Source: Dyella_A sp051962475 | GTDB lineage: Bacteria > Pseudomonadota > Gammaproteobacteria > Xanthomonadales > Rhodanobacteraceae | NCBI RefSeq assembly: GCF_051962475.1 | Contig: NZ_JBQCCF010000020.1 | Location: 1 to 64,000, forward strand | Reading direction: 5' to 3' | DNA length: 64,000 bases | Shown: one piece after another, positions 8,526 through 17,387 of the stretch | Position numbering within the stretch: position 1 is the stretch's first letter | Layout: the number at the start of each line of letters is the position of its first letter | Position numbers and translations under genes: made by a program | Notes under the pieces: model-generated | The model's input: the letters and a program-made list of their open reading frames with translations, nothing else | Databases searched by the model: none | What the model was told of the DNA's origin: nothing

Positions 8526-9905
8526 TCAGCGCGGGTAGCGGCTCTGCAAGAAGGCGAAGAACGCGCGCAGGCCCATCGCCTCGCCGCCGCGCGGGCGGCC
8601 GGGGCGGTCGGCGTCGTTCCAGGCGTAGGTGTCCAGGTGCATCCACGCCTGCGACTCGGGCACGAAGCGCTCCAGGTAAAGCGCCGCGGTGATCGCGCCG
8701 GCATGGCGCGAGCCGCCGGCGTTGGCCATGTCGGCCAGGTAGGAGTCCAGCATCTTGCGATACGGCCGCCACAGCGGCAGTTGCCACAGCGGGTCGGCGG
8801 TGCGCTTGCCGGCGGCGAGCACGGCGTCGGCCAGTTCCTCGCGATTGGCGAACAGCGCCGGCAGGTCCGGGCCCAGCGCCACGCGGGCGGCGCCGGTGAG
8901 GGTGGCAAAATCCACGATCAGGTCGGGCTTGCCCTCACTGGCGTAGGCCAGCGCGTCGCACAGAATCAGCCGGCCCTCGGCGTCGGTGTTGTCCACTTCC
9001 ACGGTGATGCCGGCGCGGGTGGTAATCACCTCGCCCGGGCGCATCGCGTTGCCGCTCACCGCGTTTTCCACTGCCGGCACCAGCAGGGTGAGCCGCACCG
9101 GCAGCTTCGCCTCCATTACCAGCGAGGCCAGCGCAATAGCGTGCGCGGCGCCGCCCATGTCCTTCTTCATCCAGCGCATGCCGTCGGAGGGTTTGAGATC
9201 CAGCCCGCCGGTGTCGAAGCACACGCCCTTACCCACGATCACCAGCTTCGGATCGCCGCTCTTGCCCCAGCTCAGCTCGATCAGGCGCGGCGCGCGATGG
9301 CTGGCGCGGCCCACCGCGTGAATGGTGGGGAAGTTGTGCTTGAGCAGCTCGTCGCCCACCCAGTCGCGCACCTTGGCCTTGTGCGCCTTGCCCAGCTTGG
9401 TGATGGCATCGCCCAGATGTTCCGGACCCATGTCCTCGGTGGGCGTGTTGACCAGGTCGCGCACCAGCGTGGTGGCCTGCACCAGGGGTGCCAGCGCTTT
9501 CAGGTCGTCGCCCGGAATGGCCAGCGTGGCCGGCGCGCGGCGCGCCTTGCGGTAGCGGGTGAACTGGTAGGCGCCCAGCGCCCAGCCCAGCGCAACGTGC
9601 TGCGCGTCCAGCGCCACGCCTTCCTCGGCTAGGTGGTACACGCCCACCGGCAGCGTGCCGGGCAGGCCGGCTAGCGCGCCGAGCGCGTCGTTCCCTTCCA
9701 CGCCGGCCAGCACGCGCACCAGCTTGCCGTTGGCGTCGGACAGCAGCGCGTGCGTGCCCGGTGCCGTGGTGAAGGCGCACTCGTCCAGCCAGCGCTTCTG
9801 CGCGGCGCTTAGCCGTTTGCGCGCGGCGGACAGGCTGGCGGCCGTGACGGCTTCGACGGGAATGCTGCGGCGGTCGCCACGCTTGCGTTCGATCAGGGCG
9901 GACAT
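8526..9905 (-). CDS. Leucyl aminopeptidase family (M17) protein
   Basis: 459 residues of the M17 di-metal cytosolic aminopeptidase family. The catalytic and metal-binding segments are clear: VGKGVCFDTGGLDLKPS, MKKDMGGAA and the signature NTDAEGRLIL. No signal peptide is present. It should hydrolyse N-terminal residues during cytoplasmic peptide turnover. AAGGAG lies seven bases before the ATG. It is one of two unrelated aminopeptidases within 10 kb. Confidence 0.93.
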   Translation of the reverse strand: MSALIERKRGDRRSIPVEAVTAASLSAARKRLSAAQKRWLDECAFTTAPGTHALLSDANGKLVRVLAGVEGNDALGALAGLPGTLPVGVYHLAEEGVALDAQHVALGWALGAYQFTRYRKARRAPATLAIPGDDLKALAPLVQATTLVRDLVNTPTEDMGPEHLGDAITKLGKAHKAKVRDWVGDELLKHNFPTIHAVGRASHRAPRLIELSWGKSGDPKLVIVGKGVCFDTGGLDLKPSDGMRWMKKDMGGAAHAIALASLVMEAKLPVRLTLLVPAVENAVSGNAMRPGEVITTRAGITVEVDNTDAEGRLILCDALAYASEGKPDLIVDFATLTGAARVALGPDLPALFANREELADAVLAAGKRTADPLWQLPLWRPYRKMLDSYLADMANAGGSRHAGAITAALYLERFVPESQAWMHLDTYAWNDADRPGRPRGGEAMGLRAFFAFLQSRYPR

Positions 9906-10039
9906 GAAGGCTCCTTGGCGTCGCGCCGTCTCCGGCGCGCTGGCGTGATTAGGTGTCGTCCGACATCGGGGAAACGCAGCGCGTTCGCAACGGGCACATC
10001 GGACAACGCGACATGATGCGCGCTTTGGGCGATCGCTGC

Positions 10040-10744
10040 CTACGCCGGATGCTGTGCCTCGAGCCAGTCGGCGAGGGCGGCCATGTCCGGCAAGTCCAGT
10101 TCGGGCGGCTCGCCGAGCTCCGTCGGCCAGGGATCGCCGCGGCGATTGATCCAGGCCGTGCGCAGCCCGGCGTCGCGCGCGCCGGCCACGTCGAGCACCG
10201 GGTCGTCACCCACGTGCAGCACCTCGTGCGGCGCCACGCCGAGCTGCGATACGGCGGCGTGGAAAATCTGCGGCTGCGGTTTCGGCACGCCCACCTCGCG
10301 CGCGCTCACGTGGTGGCGAAAGTGTGCCGCGATGCCCACGCGCTCCAGGTCGGCGTTGCCGTTGGTGAGGCTGGCCACCGGCCAGCGCGCGGCGATGCGG
10401 CGCAGCGCCGGCAAGCTGTCCAGGTAGAGCTCCACCCGGTTGCGCGCGCTGAAGTACACCTCCCACAGCGCTTCCACCGGCGCCTCGTCCAGCCCGCAGG
10501 CGGCGAACGCGTAGCGCATGGTCAGGTGGCGCTGGGTGGTGAAATCGTGCGCCAGGTCCAGCCGCTCGGCGGCGATGCGGGCACGCAGCTCGCGCATCGC
10601 CGGAATGGGCCAGGCCGCCGCCACCGCGGGATGGTGTTCGCGCAACCAGGCATCCACATCCTGGTCGGCGCGTTCCAGCGCCGGCAGCACCGGCCACAGC
10701 GTGTCATCCAGGTCCAGCGTGACCGCGCGGATGCCTCCCTCCAC
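10040..10744 (-). CDS. HAD-family hydrolase
   Basis: 234 residues. Motif I reads LDLDDTLWP (nucleophile D11, acid/base D13), motif II is ASLTNGNADL, and the motif III/IV segment is HVGDDPVLDVAGARDAG. A helical cap follows motif I, as in the YjjG/Gph-like class of phosphatases. It probably dephosphorylates a small metabolite, which I cannot name. The start is a GTG within GTGGAGGGAGG, only 5 bp after the upstream gene's stop, so translation is probably coupled to that gene. Confidence 0.88.
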   Translation of the reverse strand: MEGGIRAVTLDLDDTLWPVLPALERADQDVDAWLREHHPAVAAAWPIPAMRELRARIAAERLDLAHDFTTQRHLTMRYAFAACGLDEAPVEALWEVYFSARNRVELYLDSLPALRRIAARWPVASLTNGNADLERVGIAAHFRHHVSAREVGVPKPQPQIFHAAVSQLGVAPHEVLHVGDDPVLDVAGARDAGLRTAWINRRGDPWPTELGEPPELDLPDMAALADWLEAQHPA

Positions 10745-10749
10745 GGCGA

Positions 10750-12114
10750 TCAGTGCTGGCTGACAACCAGGGTTTGGCCGGGCTTCACGCTGTCGCTGGT
10801 GAGGTGGTTCCAGCGGCGCAGGTCGGCCACATCCACCGAGTGCTTGCGCGCGATGGAGAACAACGTGTCGCCGCGGCTCACCTTGTACGACTTGGCGCCC
10901 TTCGGCGTGGTGTCGTAGGCGGTGGCGGTGACCTTGGCAAAGCGGCTGTCGTCGGCCTTCTCCACCGTGGTGGCTTCACCGCTCACGCCGGCCAGGCTCG
11001 CACGCGGCGCGGCCGCGGCCTTCTTCGCTTCGGCTTCCTTGGCGCGACGTTCTTCCAGCGCCTGGCGAGCGGCCAGCGTGCGCTCGGAGGTCGGCGCCTG
11101 CGCCGCCTGCGAAGCGTAGGTGGCGCCCGGCGCGGCGATCGGCGGCTTGGCGGCGGTCGGCGGCACGGCGCGGGCGCCCACTTCGGCCAGGATGCGCGCG
11201 CGGCGCGCGTCGTCCATCGAGGCCAGCGTGGCGCCGTCCTGGTAGGGCACCAGGCCGTGGCGGCGGATCACCGCCTTGGCCGCGTCGGAGTTCACGAAGT
11301 CCACGAACTCCTGCGTCTGCGCGGCCTTCGGGCTGTTGGAATTGGTGATCAGGTAGAGCTGGGTGAACAACGGATAGCTGCCGCTGGCCACGGTGCTGGT
11401 GGAGGGCGCCACGCCGTTGATGCGGATCATCTTCATCTTCGGGTTGCCCACCGCGTTGGACAGCGTGGTGGCGCCGAGCCCCTTGGGATCGAGCGCAATG
11501 CCTTCCTGCAGCTTGGTGGTGTTCACGTACAGGCGCGGCGCAGCCACCGGCTGGGTGCCGCGGCCGAACAGCAGCTTGCGCAGGCTGAACTCCACGCCGT
11601 CGGCCGGGCTGGCCACGGCGTACAGGTCGATCGGCTCGTTCTTGCCGCCCACCTGGCTCCAGTTGGTGATCTTGCCGTAGTAGATGTCGTGCACCTGCGA
11701 CAGCGTGAGGCTGCTCACCGGGTTGGACGGGTGCGTCACCATCACCAGGCCGTCCCACGCCACCGGCGTGAAGGTGAGGCCGGCTTCCTGCGGGCTGCCG
11801 CTGGCGCCGCGCGCCGCGCCGGCCAGGTCCGCCGTGCCGGTGCGCACGGCATCCAGGCCCGAGGCGGTATTGAACGTCTGCAGCTCGATGCGGCCGTGGC
11901 CGGCCTTCTGCCAGGCCTGCGCCACGTCGGTCACCACGCCATGCGCCACGGTCACGTCGCCGCGCCAGATCAGCGAGCCGCTCGCGCTCGGCGCGGACTT
12001 GCCGTGGGCGGACTTGCCGCTGGATCCGTGCGTCTTGGCGACAACGGGCGTGGTGGCGACGAGGCAGGCACCGATCAGGGCGACAGGCAGCAGACGGACT
12101 AGACGGACGGACAT
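10750..12114 (-). CDS. PstS-like substrate-binding protein fused to LysM
   Basis: 454 residues: signal peptide (1-26), a type 2 periplasmic-binding domain resembling phosphate-binding PstS (about 45-300; note DIYYGKITNW and the FVDFVNSDAAKAVI segment), an Ala/Lys-rich linker, and a C-terminal LysM domain (about 410-453: YKVSRGDTLFSIARKHSVDV). LysM binds peptidoglycan, so the binding protein is probably held at the cell wall rather than working with an ABC permease; no permease genes are nearby. The binding lobe and the LysM are clear. What it binds and does is unknown. Confidence 0.85.
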   Translation of the reverse strand: MSVRLVRLLPVALIGACLVATTPVVAKTHGSSGKSAHGKSAPSASGSLIWRGDVTVAHGVVTDVAQAWQKAGHGRIELQTFNTASGLDAVRTGTADLAGAARGASGSPQEAGLTFTPVAWDGLVMVTHPSNPVSSLTLSQVHDIYYGKITNWSQVGGKNEPIDLYAVASPADGVEFSLRKLLFGRGTQPVAAPRLYVNTTKLQEGIALDPKGLGATTLSNAVGNPKMKMIRINGVAPSTSTVASGSYPLFTQLYLITNSNSPKAAQTQEFVDFVNSDAAKAVIRRHGLVPYQDGATLASMDDARRARILAEVGARAVPPTAAKPPIAAPGATYASQAAQAPTSERTLAARQALEERRAKEAEAKKAAAAPRASLAGVSGEATTVEKADDSRFAKVTATAYDTTPKGAKSYKVSRGDTLFSIARKHSVDVADLRRWNHLTSDSVKPGQTLVVSQH

Positions 12115-12256
12115 GATGATGAGCTACCTCGGACGACGTGCTTGGGAAAACCACAGGGCGTAACGCGGCGCCTTGCGGGCAGGGGCAAGGCGGAAAGAGG
12201 GCTATTTCATCGGTCCGCCCCCCAAACATCAAGCACGCGCAATGGCTGGCGTTAAG

Positions 12257-12282
12257 GAAGCGGCGCCCCTGTGCGCCGCTTC
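12257..12282 (-). terminator. Hairpin after the DegP-like gene
   Basis: A 10-bp perfect stem (GAAGCGGCGC with GCGCCGCTTC, six-base loop) lies between the protease stop codon and the LysM-fusion start. No U-run follows, so termination is only suggested. Confidence 0.4.
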
Positions 12283-12317
12283 ACTGTCCGCCTGTGCGCC
12301 GGTCGTTAGCCGGCGCG

Positions 12318-13697
12318 TCAGTTCATCAGTACGTAGTGCATGCCCTGATCGTCGGCAATCGCCAGCGCCAGCTGGCGCGGACGCACCCCGGCCAGCGCCT
12401 GCAGCCCGCGCACGCTGGTGATGCGGCGGTTGCCGATGCCGATCAGCACGTCGCCCTGCTGCAGCCCCGCGCGCGCGGCGATGCTGCCCGGCTGCACCGC
12501 GGTGACGCGCACACCAGCCAGCCCCTGCGAGCGCTCGCTCTGGCTCAGCTCACTGAAACTTACGCCGGTCAGCCGCGGGTCGAGCCGCGCGCCTTCCACC
12601 GTGGCCAGCTTCTCCGCCGCCAGCGTGGCGTGTACCTGGCGCGTCTTGCCCTCGCGCAGCAGGCCCAGCGTCACCTCGCTGCCCAGCGGCAGCAGGCCCT
12701 CGCTGTTGCGCAGCTCGTCGCTGTCGCGCAGCGGCTTGCCGTTGAGCGTGGTGAGCACGTCGCCAGGCTCGATGCCCGCGGCCGCCGCCGGCGAGCCCTC
12801 GCTCACCCGCGTTACCACCGCGCCTTCGGTGTTGCTCACGCCCAGCAGCTTGGCGATGCGCGGGGTGATGTCCTGCGTCTGCACGCCCAGGCTGCCGCGC
12901 TGCACCTTGCCGTGCGCAATGAGCTGCTTCATCACCTCGCCAGAGAGGTTGGTGGGAATCGCAAAGCCGATACCCGCACTGGCGCCCGACGGCGAAAAGA
13001 TCATCGAGTTGATGCCCACCAGTTCGCCGCGCAGGTTCACCAGCGCGCCGCCGGAGTTGCCCGGGTTGATCGAGGCATCGGTCTGGATGAAGTTCTGGTA
13101 GTTGGTGCCGCCCAGGCCTGAGCGGCCCAGCGCCGAAACGATGCCCGAGGTCACCGTCTGGCCCAGCCCGAACGGGTCGCCCACCGCCACCACGAAATCG
13201 CCCACCTGCAGCTTGGAGGAGTCGGCCATCGGCAGCGCCTGCAGCCCGCTGGCCTTGATCTGCACCACCGCCACGTCGGTATCCGGGTCGGTGCCGATCA
13301 GCGTGCCCTTGAAGTTGCGCCCGTCCTGCAGCGTCACCGTGATGTCGTCGGCGCCGCCCACCACGTGGTTGTTGGTGAGGATGTAGCCCTTGGCCGCATC
13401 CACCACCACGCCCGAGCCCAGACTCTGCTCGGTGCGCTCGCGCGGCGTGTCGGGCAGGCCGAAGAACTGGCGAAACAGCGGATCGTCGAAATACGGATCG
13501 CGCACCGGCACGCGCGTCTTGGTGGAGATGTTCACCACCGCCGGCGTCACCTTGTGCAGCATCGGCGCCAGCGAAGGCATCGGCTGGCCATCCACCGCCG
13601 GCGGCAGCGCTGCGCGGCTGGTCAACGGCAGCGCGCCCAGCGCCAGCACGCTGCACAGTCCGAGCGTGCGCGTGATGCGACCCATCCAGTGCTTCAT
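12318..13697 (-). CDS. Do-family periplasmic serine protease (DegP/MucD-like)
   Basis: 459 residues with a signal peptide (ends LTSRA), a trypsin-like protease domain and two PDZ domains, as in DegP/DegQ/MucD. The catalytic triad is H111 (TNNHVVG), D141 (DPDTDVAVV) and S215 (NPGNSGGAL). The first PDZ contains LGVQTQDITPRIAKLLG and the second GVRVTAVQPGSIAARAG. It should degrade or refold damaged envelope proteins. The start is fixed by GAGGAGGAAA before the ATG and by the signal peptide it exposes; in-frame sequence upstream is unlikely to be translated. Confidence 0.93.
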   Translation of the reverse strand: MKHWMGRITRTLGLCSVLALGALPLTSRAALPPAVDGQPMPSLAPMLHKVTPAVVNISTKTRVPVRDPYFDDPLFRQFFGLPDTPRERTEQSLGSGVVVDAAKGYILTNNHVVGGADDITVTLQDGRNFKGTLIGTDPDTDVAVVQIKASGLQALPMADSSKLQVGDFVVAVGDPFGLGQTVTSGIVSALGRSGLGGTNYQNFIQTDASINPGNSGGALVNLRGELVGINSMIFSPSGASAGIGFAIPTNLSGEVMKQLIAHGKVQRGSLGVQTQDITPRIAKLLGVSNTEGAVVTRVSEGSPAAAAGIEPGDVLTTLNGKPLRDSDELRNSEGLLPLGSEVTLGLLREGKTRQVHATLAAEKLATVEGARLDPRLTGVSFSELSQSERSQGLAGVRVTAVQPGSIAARAGLQQGDVLIGIGNRRITSVRGLQALAGVRPRQLALAIADDQGMHYVLMN

Positions 13698-14193
13698 CGA
13701 TTTCCTCCTCGTTCGTGCGATCTCGTGCCATGCGGCGCGGAGCGACCGATCATCCGCCGCCGCGAACCGCTGTTCGACTGCCGCCGCGCGCATGGGTTCC
13801 GGCGAGGCGATGTGCGGGGTGTCGCAGGGCATTTCCAGTGCTGGCGCGGGCCGCCGCGCAGCGCCCGCCGATGCATGTCGCGACATGCTCCGCGCGTGCT
13901 GTCGCCCTACCGTCAAAACGCGCAAAAAATTCTTTACAACCCGCGCGCCCAGCAGTACGGTCTCCATCCGTTCGCACCACAATATCTTGTGTGCGCGTCC
14001 CTGGGTTTCACCCCAGAGCTGGTGTGGTGATGGTTGTCTCTCGAAGGGGGAGGCCGTCGCAACAAGCGATCCTGCAAGGTAGGTCGGCCACGGGCCAAAG
14101 AGCCTGGGCCAAGAGCCGGCGAGTCGTTGCGAACGGTCTGGTCGAATACAACTACGTGCCGTCGTGAGGCGGCACCCGGAGGTCAGTAAACCG
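13698..14193. other. Divergent intergenic region, protease / NrdJ
   Basis: About 500 bp with no convincing gene. It must hold the promoter of the protease (minus) and of the ribonucleotide reductase (plus). A candidate NrdR box is annotated within it. I looked for a cobalamin riboswitch before nrdJ and could not match its conserved elements. Confidence 0.6.
13977..13992 (+). promoter_or_regulatory. Candidate NrdR box upstream of nrdJa
   Basis: CCACAATATCTTGTGT is close to the NrdR operator consensus (ACACWATATATWGTGT) and is nearly palindromic. It lies about 200 bp before the class II ribonucleotide reductase, the kind of gene NrdR represses. Usually two boxes about 31 bp apart are found; I see only one, so confidence is limited. 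Confidence 0.45.
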
Positions 14194-16341
14194 ATGAGTA
14201 CCGCTCGCGCGCCAGCAGTGGGTCGTGACGCTGTGGAGATCCCTCTGCAGCCGGCGTCCTACGACATCTGGGACAAGAAATACCGCTTGAAGAACAAGGC
14301 CGGCGAACCGGTCGACGACAGCGTGGATGGAACCTACCGTCGCGTGGCGCGCGCGCTGTCGGAAGTGGAGGCCACCCCCGAGCTGCGCGAACACTGGAAC
14401 GAACGCTTCCTGTGGGCGCTGCGCCGCGGCGCGATTCCCGCCGGCCGCATCACCTCCAACGCCGGCGCGCTGGAGCACAAGCCCGCCACCTCCACCATCA
14501 ATTGCACCGTCTCGGGCACCATCCGCGACTCCATGGACGACATCCTGGAGAAGGTGCACGAGGCCGGCCTCACGCTGAAGGCCGGCTGCGGCATCGGCTA
14601 CGAGTTCTCCACGCTGCGTCCGCGCGGCGCGTACGTGTCCGGCGCCGGCGCCTACACGTCCGGCCCGCTGTCGTTCATGGATATCTACGACAAGATGTGC
14701 TTCACCGTGTCCTCCGCCGGCGGCCGCCGCGGCGCGCAGATGGGCACGTTCGACATCTCCCATCCGGACGCCAAAGAGTTCATCCGCGCCAAGCGCGAAG
14801 ATGGCCGCCTGCGCCAGTTCAACCTCAGCCTGCTGATCACCGACGGCTTCATGCAGGCGGTGGAGCACGACACCGACTGGCCGATGGTCTTCCCCATCCA
14901 CGTCAAGGAGCAGGGCGAGCTCGACCTCAACGACGCCAGCAAGGTGGTGTGGCGCGAGTGGCCCACCCACGACAACTACATCGCCCGCGAAGACGGCCTG
15001 GTCGCCTGCAAGATCTACGGCACCATCCGCGCCCGTCACCTGTGGGACATGATCATGGTCTCCACGTACGACTACGCGGAGCCCGGGTTCATCCTGATCG
15101 ACAAGGTCAACGAGATGAACAACAACTGGTGGTGCGAGCACATCCGCGCCACCAACCCGTGCGGCGAGCAGCCACTGCCGCCGTACGGCTCGTGCCTGCT
15201 CGGCTCGGTCAACCTCACCACCTTCGTGCGCGACCCGTTCGGCCCCAAGGCCCGCTTCGACTGGGACGAGTACCGCGAAGTGGTGAAGGTGTTCACCCGC
15301 ATGCTCGACAACGTGGTGGAGATCAACGGCCTGCCGCTGCCGCAGCAGCGCGACGAGATCATGAACAAGCGCCGCCACGGCATGGGCTTCCTGGGCTTAG
15401 GGTCCACGCTCACCATGCTCAAGATGCGCTACGGCACCGCCGATGCGGTGAGCTTCACCGAAGACGTCTCGCGCGAAATGGCCGTGGCCGGCTGGGAAGT
15501 GGCGCTGGAGCTGGCCAAGGAAAAGGGCCCCGCGCCCATCCTCGCCCGCGAGTTCACCGTTACCGGCGACATGCTGCGCAAGCGTCCGGAAATGGCGAAG
15601 GACGGCTACAAGGTGGGTGACACCATCACCGGCGCCAAGCTGCACGCCAAGTACAGCCGCTACATGCAGCGCATCGCCACCGTGGCGCCCAACCTGGTGA
15701 ACGAGCTGGCCGAAACCGGCGCGCGCTTCACCCATCACTCCTCGATCGCGCCCACCGGCACGATCTCGCTGTCGCTGGCCAACAATGCCTCCAACGGTAT
15801 CGAGCCCAGCTTTGCCCACCACTACTCGCGCAACGTGATCCGTGAGGGCAAGAAGTCCAAGGAAAAGGTGGAGGTGTACAGCTACGAGCTGCTCGCCTAC
15901 CGCGAGCTGATCAACGGCAAGGCCATGCCCTTCAGCACCGAGGCCGAGGCCAAGCTGCCCGACTACTTCGTGGCCGCCGACGACATCAGCCCCAAGGAGC
16001 ACGTGGACATCCAGGCCGCCTCGCAGAAATGGATCGACTCGTCCATTTCCAAGACCGCCAACGTGCCCACCGACTACCCCTACGAAGACTTCAAGGACAT
16101 CTACTTCTACGCGTACAAACAGGGCCTCAAGGGCTGCACCACGTTCCGCTTCAACCCCGCCGCATTCCAGGGCGTGCTGGTGAAGGAAGCCGACCTTGAG
16201 AACACCCTCTACCGCTTCGAATTGGAAGACGGTAGCGTTGTCGAACTGAAGGGCAATGAGCAGGTGGAATACGACGGTGAAATGCACACCGCCGCCAACC
16301 TCTTCGATGCTCTGAAGGAAGGCTATTACGGCAAGTTCTGA
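14194..16341 (+). CDS. nrdJa: Class II (adenosylcobalamin-dependent) ribonucleotide reductase, large part
   Basis: 715 residues. It reduces ribonucleotides to deoxyribonucleotides using a cobalamin-generated thiyl radical, so it works with or without oxygen. Active-site segments typical of the family are visible: NCTVSGTIRDSM, KAGCGIGYEFSTLRP, TNPCGEQPLPPYGSCLLGS and HHSSIAPTGTISL. The protein stops without the C-terminal cysteine pair that regenerates the active site; that segment is encoded separately at 17388-18134. This split matches NrdJa/NrdJb of Pseudomonas aeruginosa. The start follows GGAGGT; an in-frame GTG lies 30 bp upstream. Confidence 0.93.
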   Translation: MSTARAPAVGRDAVEIPLQPASYDIWDKKYRLKNKAGEPVDDSVDGTYRRVARALSEVEATPELREHWNERFLWALRRGAIPAGRITSNAGALEHKPATSTINCTVSGTIRDSMDDILEKVHEAGLTLKAGCGIGYEFSTLRPRGAYVSGAGAYTSGPLSFMDIYDKMCFTVSSAGGRRGAQMGTFDISHPDAKEFIRAKREDGRLRQFNLSLLITDGFMQAVEHDTDWPMVFPIHVKEQGELDLNDASKVVWREWPTHDNYIAREDGLVACKIYGTIRARHLWDMIMVSTYDYAEPGFILIDKVNEMNNNWWCEHIRATNPCGEQPLPPYGSCLLGSVNLTTFVRDPFGPKARFDWDEYREVVKVFTRMLDNVVEINGLPLPQQRDEIMNKRRHGMGFLGLGSTLTMLKMRYGTADAVSFTEDVSREMAVAGWEVALELAKEKGPAPILAREFTVTGDMLRKRPEMAKDGYKVGDTITGAKLHAKYSRYMQRIATVAPNLVNELAETGARFTHHSSIAPTGTISLSLANNASNGIEPSFAHHYSRNVIREGKKSKEKVEVYSYELLAYRELINGKAMPFSTEAEAKLPDYFVAADDISPKEHVDIQAASQKWIDSSISKTANVPTDYPYEDFKDIYFYAYKQGLKGCTTFRFNPAAFQGVLVKEADLENTLYRFELEDGSVVELKGNEQVEYDGEMHTAANLFDALKEGYYGKF

Positions 16342-16380
16342 GTTCTCGAAAGAGGGCCGGCAACAGAGAGTTCTAGTCTT

Positions 16381-16405
16381 GCCCGCGGCGGTCTCCGCTG
16401 CGGGC
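16381..16405 (+). terminator. Hairpin between nrdJa and histone-like gene
   Basis: GCCCGC and GCGGGC arms with an additional internal GCGG/CCGC stem form a strong hairpin 40 bp past the nrdJa stop. No U-tract follows, so it may reduce rather than stop read-through. Confidence 0.4.
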
Positions 16406-16446
16406 GCACGGCAAGCACCAATAACAGTCGGAGGGGAACCCCAACC

Positions 16447-16992
16447 ATGTCCATCGATACCGAAGTGAAAGACGTTGTTGCACCGGCCGCTGACGCGGCG
16501 CCCGTGGCCCAGCCGGCGATGCCGGCCGTGACCCCGGCCGCGCCGAAGAAGGCCCCGGCCAAGAAGAAGCCCGCCAAGAAGGCTGCAGCCAAGAAGGCCG
16601 CACCGAAGAAGGCAGCCGCCAAGAAGACCGCCAAGAAGGCGGTGAAGAAGGCCGCCGCCAAGAAGGCTGCACCGAAGAAAGCCGCCGCCAAGAAAACCGC
16701 CAAGAAAGCGGTGAAGAAGGCAGCAGCGAAGAAGGCCGCCCCCAAGAAGGCAGCCGCCAAGAAAACCGCCAAGAAGGCCGCGCCGAAAAAGGCCGCCGCC
16801 AAGAAGGCCGTGAAGAAAGTCAGCAGCAAGAAGACGGCGAAGAAAGCCGCCCCCAAGAAGACGGCCAAGAAGGCCGCTGTGAAAAAGGCCGCCCCCAAGG
16901 CAGCCAAGAGGTCCACTGCCAGCAAGAAGGCGAGCGTGAAGGTGGCGAAGGCGAAGAAGCCCGCCGCCAAGAAGGCCGCCCGCAAGAAGTAA
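16447..16992 (+). CDS. Histone H1-like Lys/Ala/Pro-rich protein
   Basis: 181 residues. After an acidic/neutral head of about 30 residues, the protein is almost wholly KKAA, KKAAPKK and KKTAKKAVKK repeats. This resembles eukaryotic histone H1 tails and the bacterial AlgP/HctB-type proteins, which bind and compact DNA non-specifically. A 23-residue block is repeated about three times (residues 46-68, 69-91, 92 on), so copy number may vary between strains. GGAGGGG precedes the ATG. It sits between the two halves of the ribonucleotide reductase and is followed by a strong terminator. Confidence 0.85.
   Translation: MSIDTEVKDVVAPAADAAPVAQPAMPAVTPAAPKKAPAKKKPAKKAAAKKAAPKKAAAKKTAKKAVKKAAAKKAAPKKAAAKKTAKKAVKKAAAKKAAPKKAAAKKTAKKAAPKKAAAKKAVKKVSSKKTAKKAAPKKTAKKAAVKKAAPKAAKRSTASKKASVKVAKAKKPAAKKAARKK
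16582..16788 (+). repeat. 69-bp tandem repeat inside the histone-like gene
   Basis: Three tandem in-frame copies encode the same 23-residue Lys/Ala/Pro block. The third copy diverges at its end, and third positions differ slightly between copies, so this is an older expansion. Confidence 0.75.
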
Positions 16993-17002
16993 GTCGTCAA
17001 CG

Positions 17003-17037
17003 CAGCCGGCCCGGCTCGCCGGGCCGGCTGTCTTTTC
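17003..17037 (+). terminator. Rho-independent terminator of the histone-like gene
   Basis: A 12-bp perfect GC-rich stem (CAGCCGGCCCGG with its complement, loop CTCG) is followed by TCTTTTCT. It lies 10 bp beyond the stop codon and should separate this gene from nrdJb. Confidence 0.85.
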
Positions 17038-17170
17038 TCCAGCAAGGCTCGGTTCCGCCCAAGCGCCGAACGCGCTACTCCAGCATCGGGCTGGATCTCG
17101 CGCCCCCAGCGCCCGCAGAACCGCCGCCACATGCACCGCTAAAACCGACAGCTACGCCGCCAGGCCCACG

Positions 17171-17257
17171 AGCCGCCAACCTTCCCTAGCCGCCAGCCTC
17201 CCTAGCCATCAACACCTCCCTAGCCGCCAACCCTCCCTAGCCACCAACCCTCCTAGC
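17171..17257 (+). repeat. Short tandem repeat, about 17-bp units
   Basis: Five or so degenerate units of the form AGCCGCCAACCYTCCCT follow one another. They are non-coding and occupy the gap before nrdJb; unit length varies between 16 and 18 bp. The rest of the gap (17038-17170) shows nothing recognisable. Confidence 0.7.
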
Positions 17258-17339
17258 CGTCATTCCCGCGAAAGCGGGAATCCATTTTTGCTCTTCGCCC
17301 CGCGCAACCAAGAGTGGATTCCCGCATTCGCAGGCAAAA
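17258..17339. repeat. REP-type hairpin pair
   Basis: The first element, CGTCATTCCCGCGAAAGCGG continuing GAATCCA, folds into an 8-bp stem with a GAAA tetraloop. A degenerate inverted second copy (GTGGATTCCCGCATTCGCAG) lies 30 bp on. This repeat type is widespread in Xanthomonadales intergenic regions. Confidence 0.75.
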
Positions 17340-17387
17340 CGAACCACCCGGCCGCCTCCGACGCGCCCCAGACAAACGAGACACACC

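Noticed and set aside
14040..14160. Possible cobalamin riboswitch before the B12-dependent reductase
   Set aside because: The region has GC-rich runs but the B12-box and the conserved core elements could not be matched. A covariance search would settle it.
16326..17132. Long minus-strand frames over the histone-like gene, rich in Ala/Phe/Leu
   Set aside because: They are the complement of the KKAA repeats, so apparent membrane-protein composition is a codon artefact.
17171..17257. CRISPR-like array
   Set aside because: The units are directly adjacent and degenerate with no spacers, and no cas genes are present.
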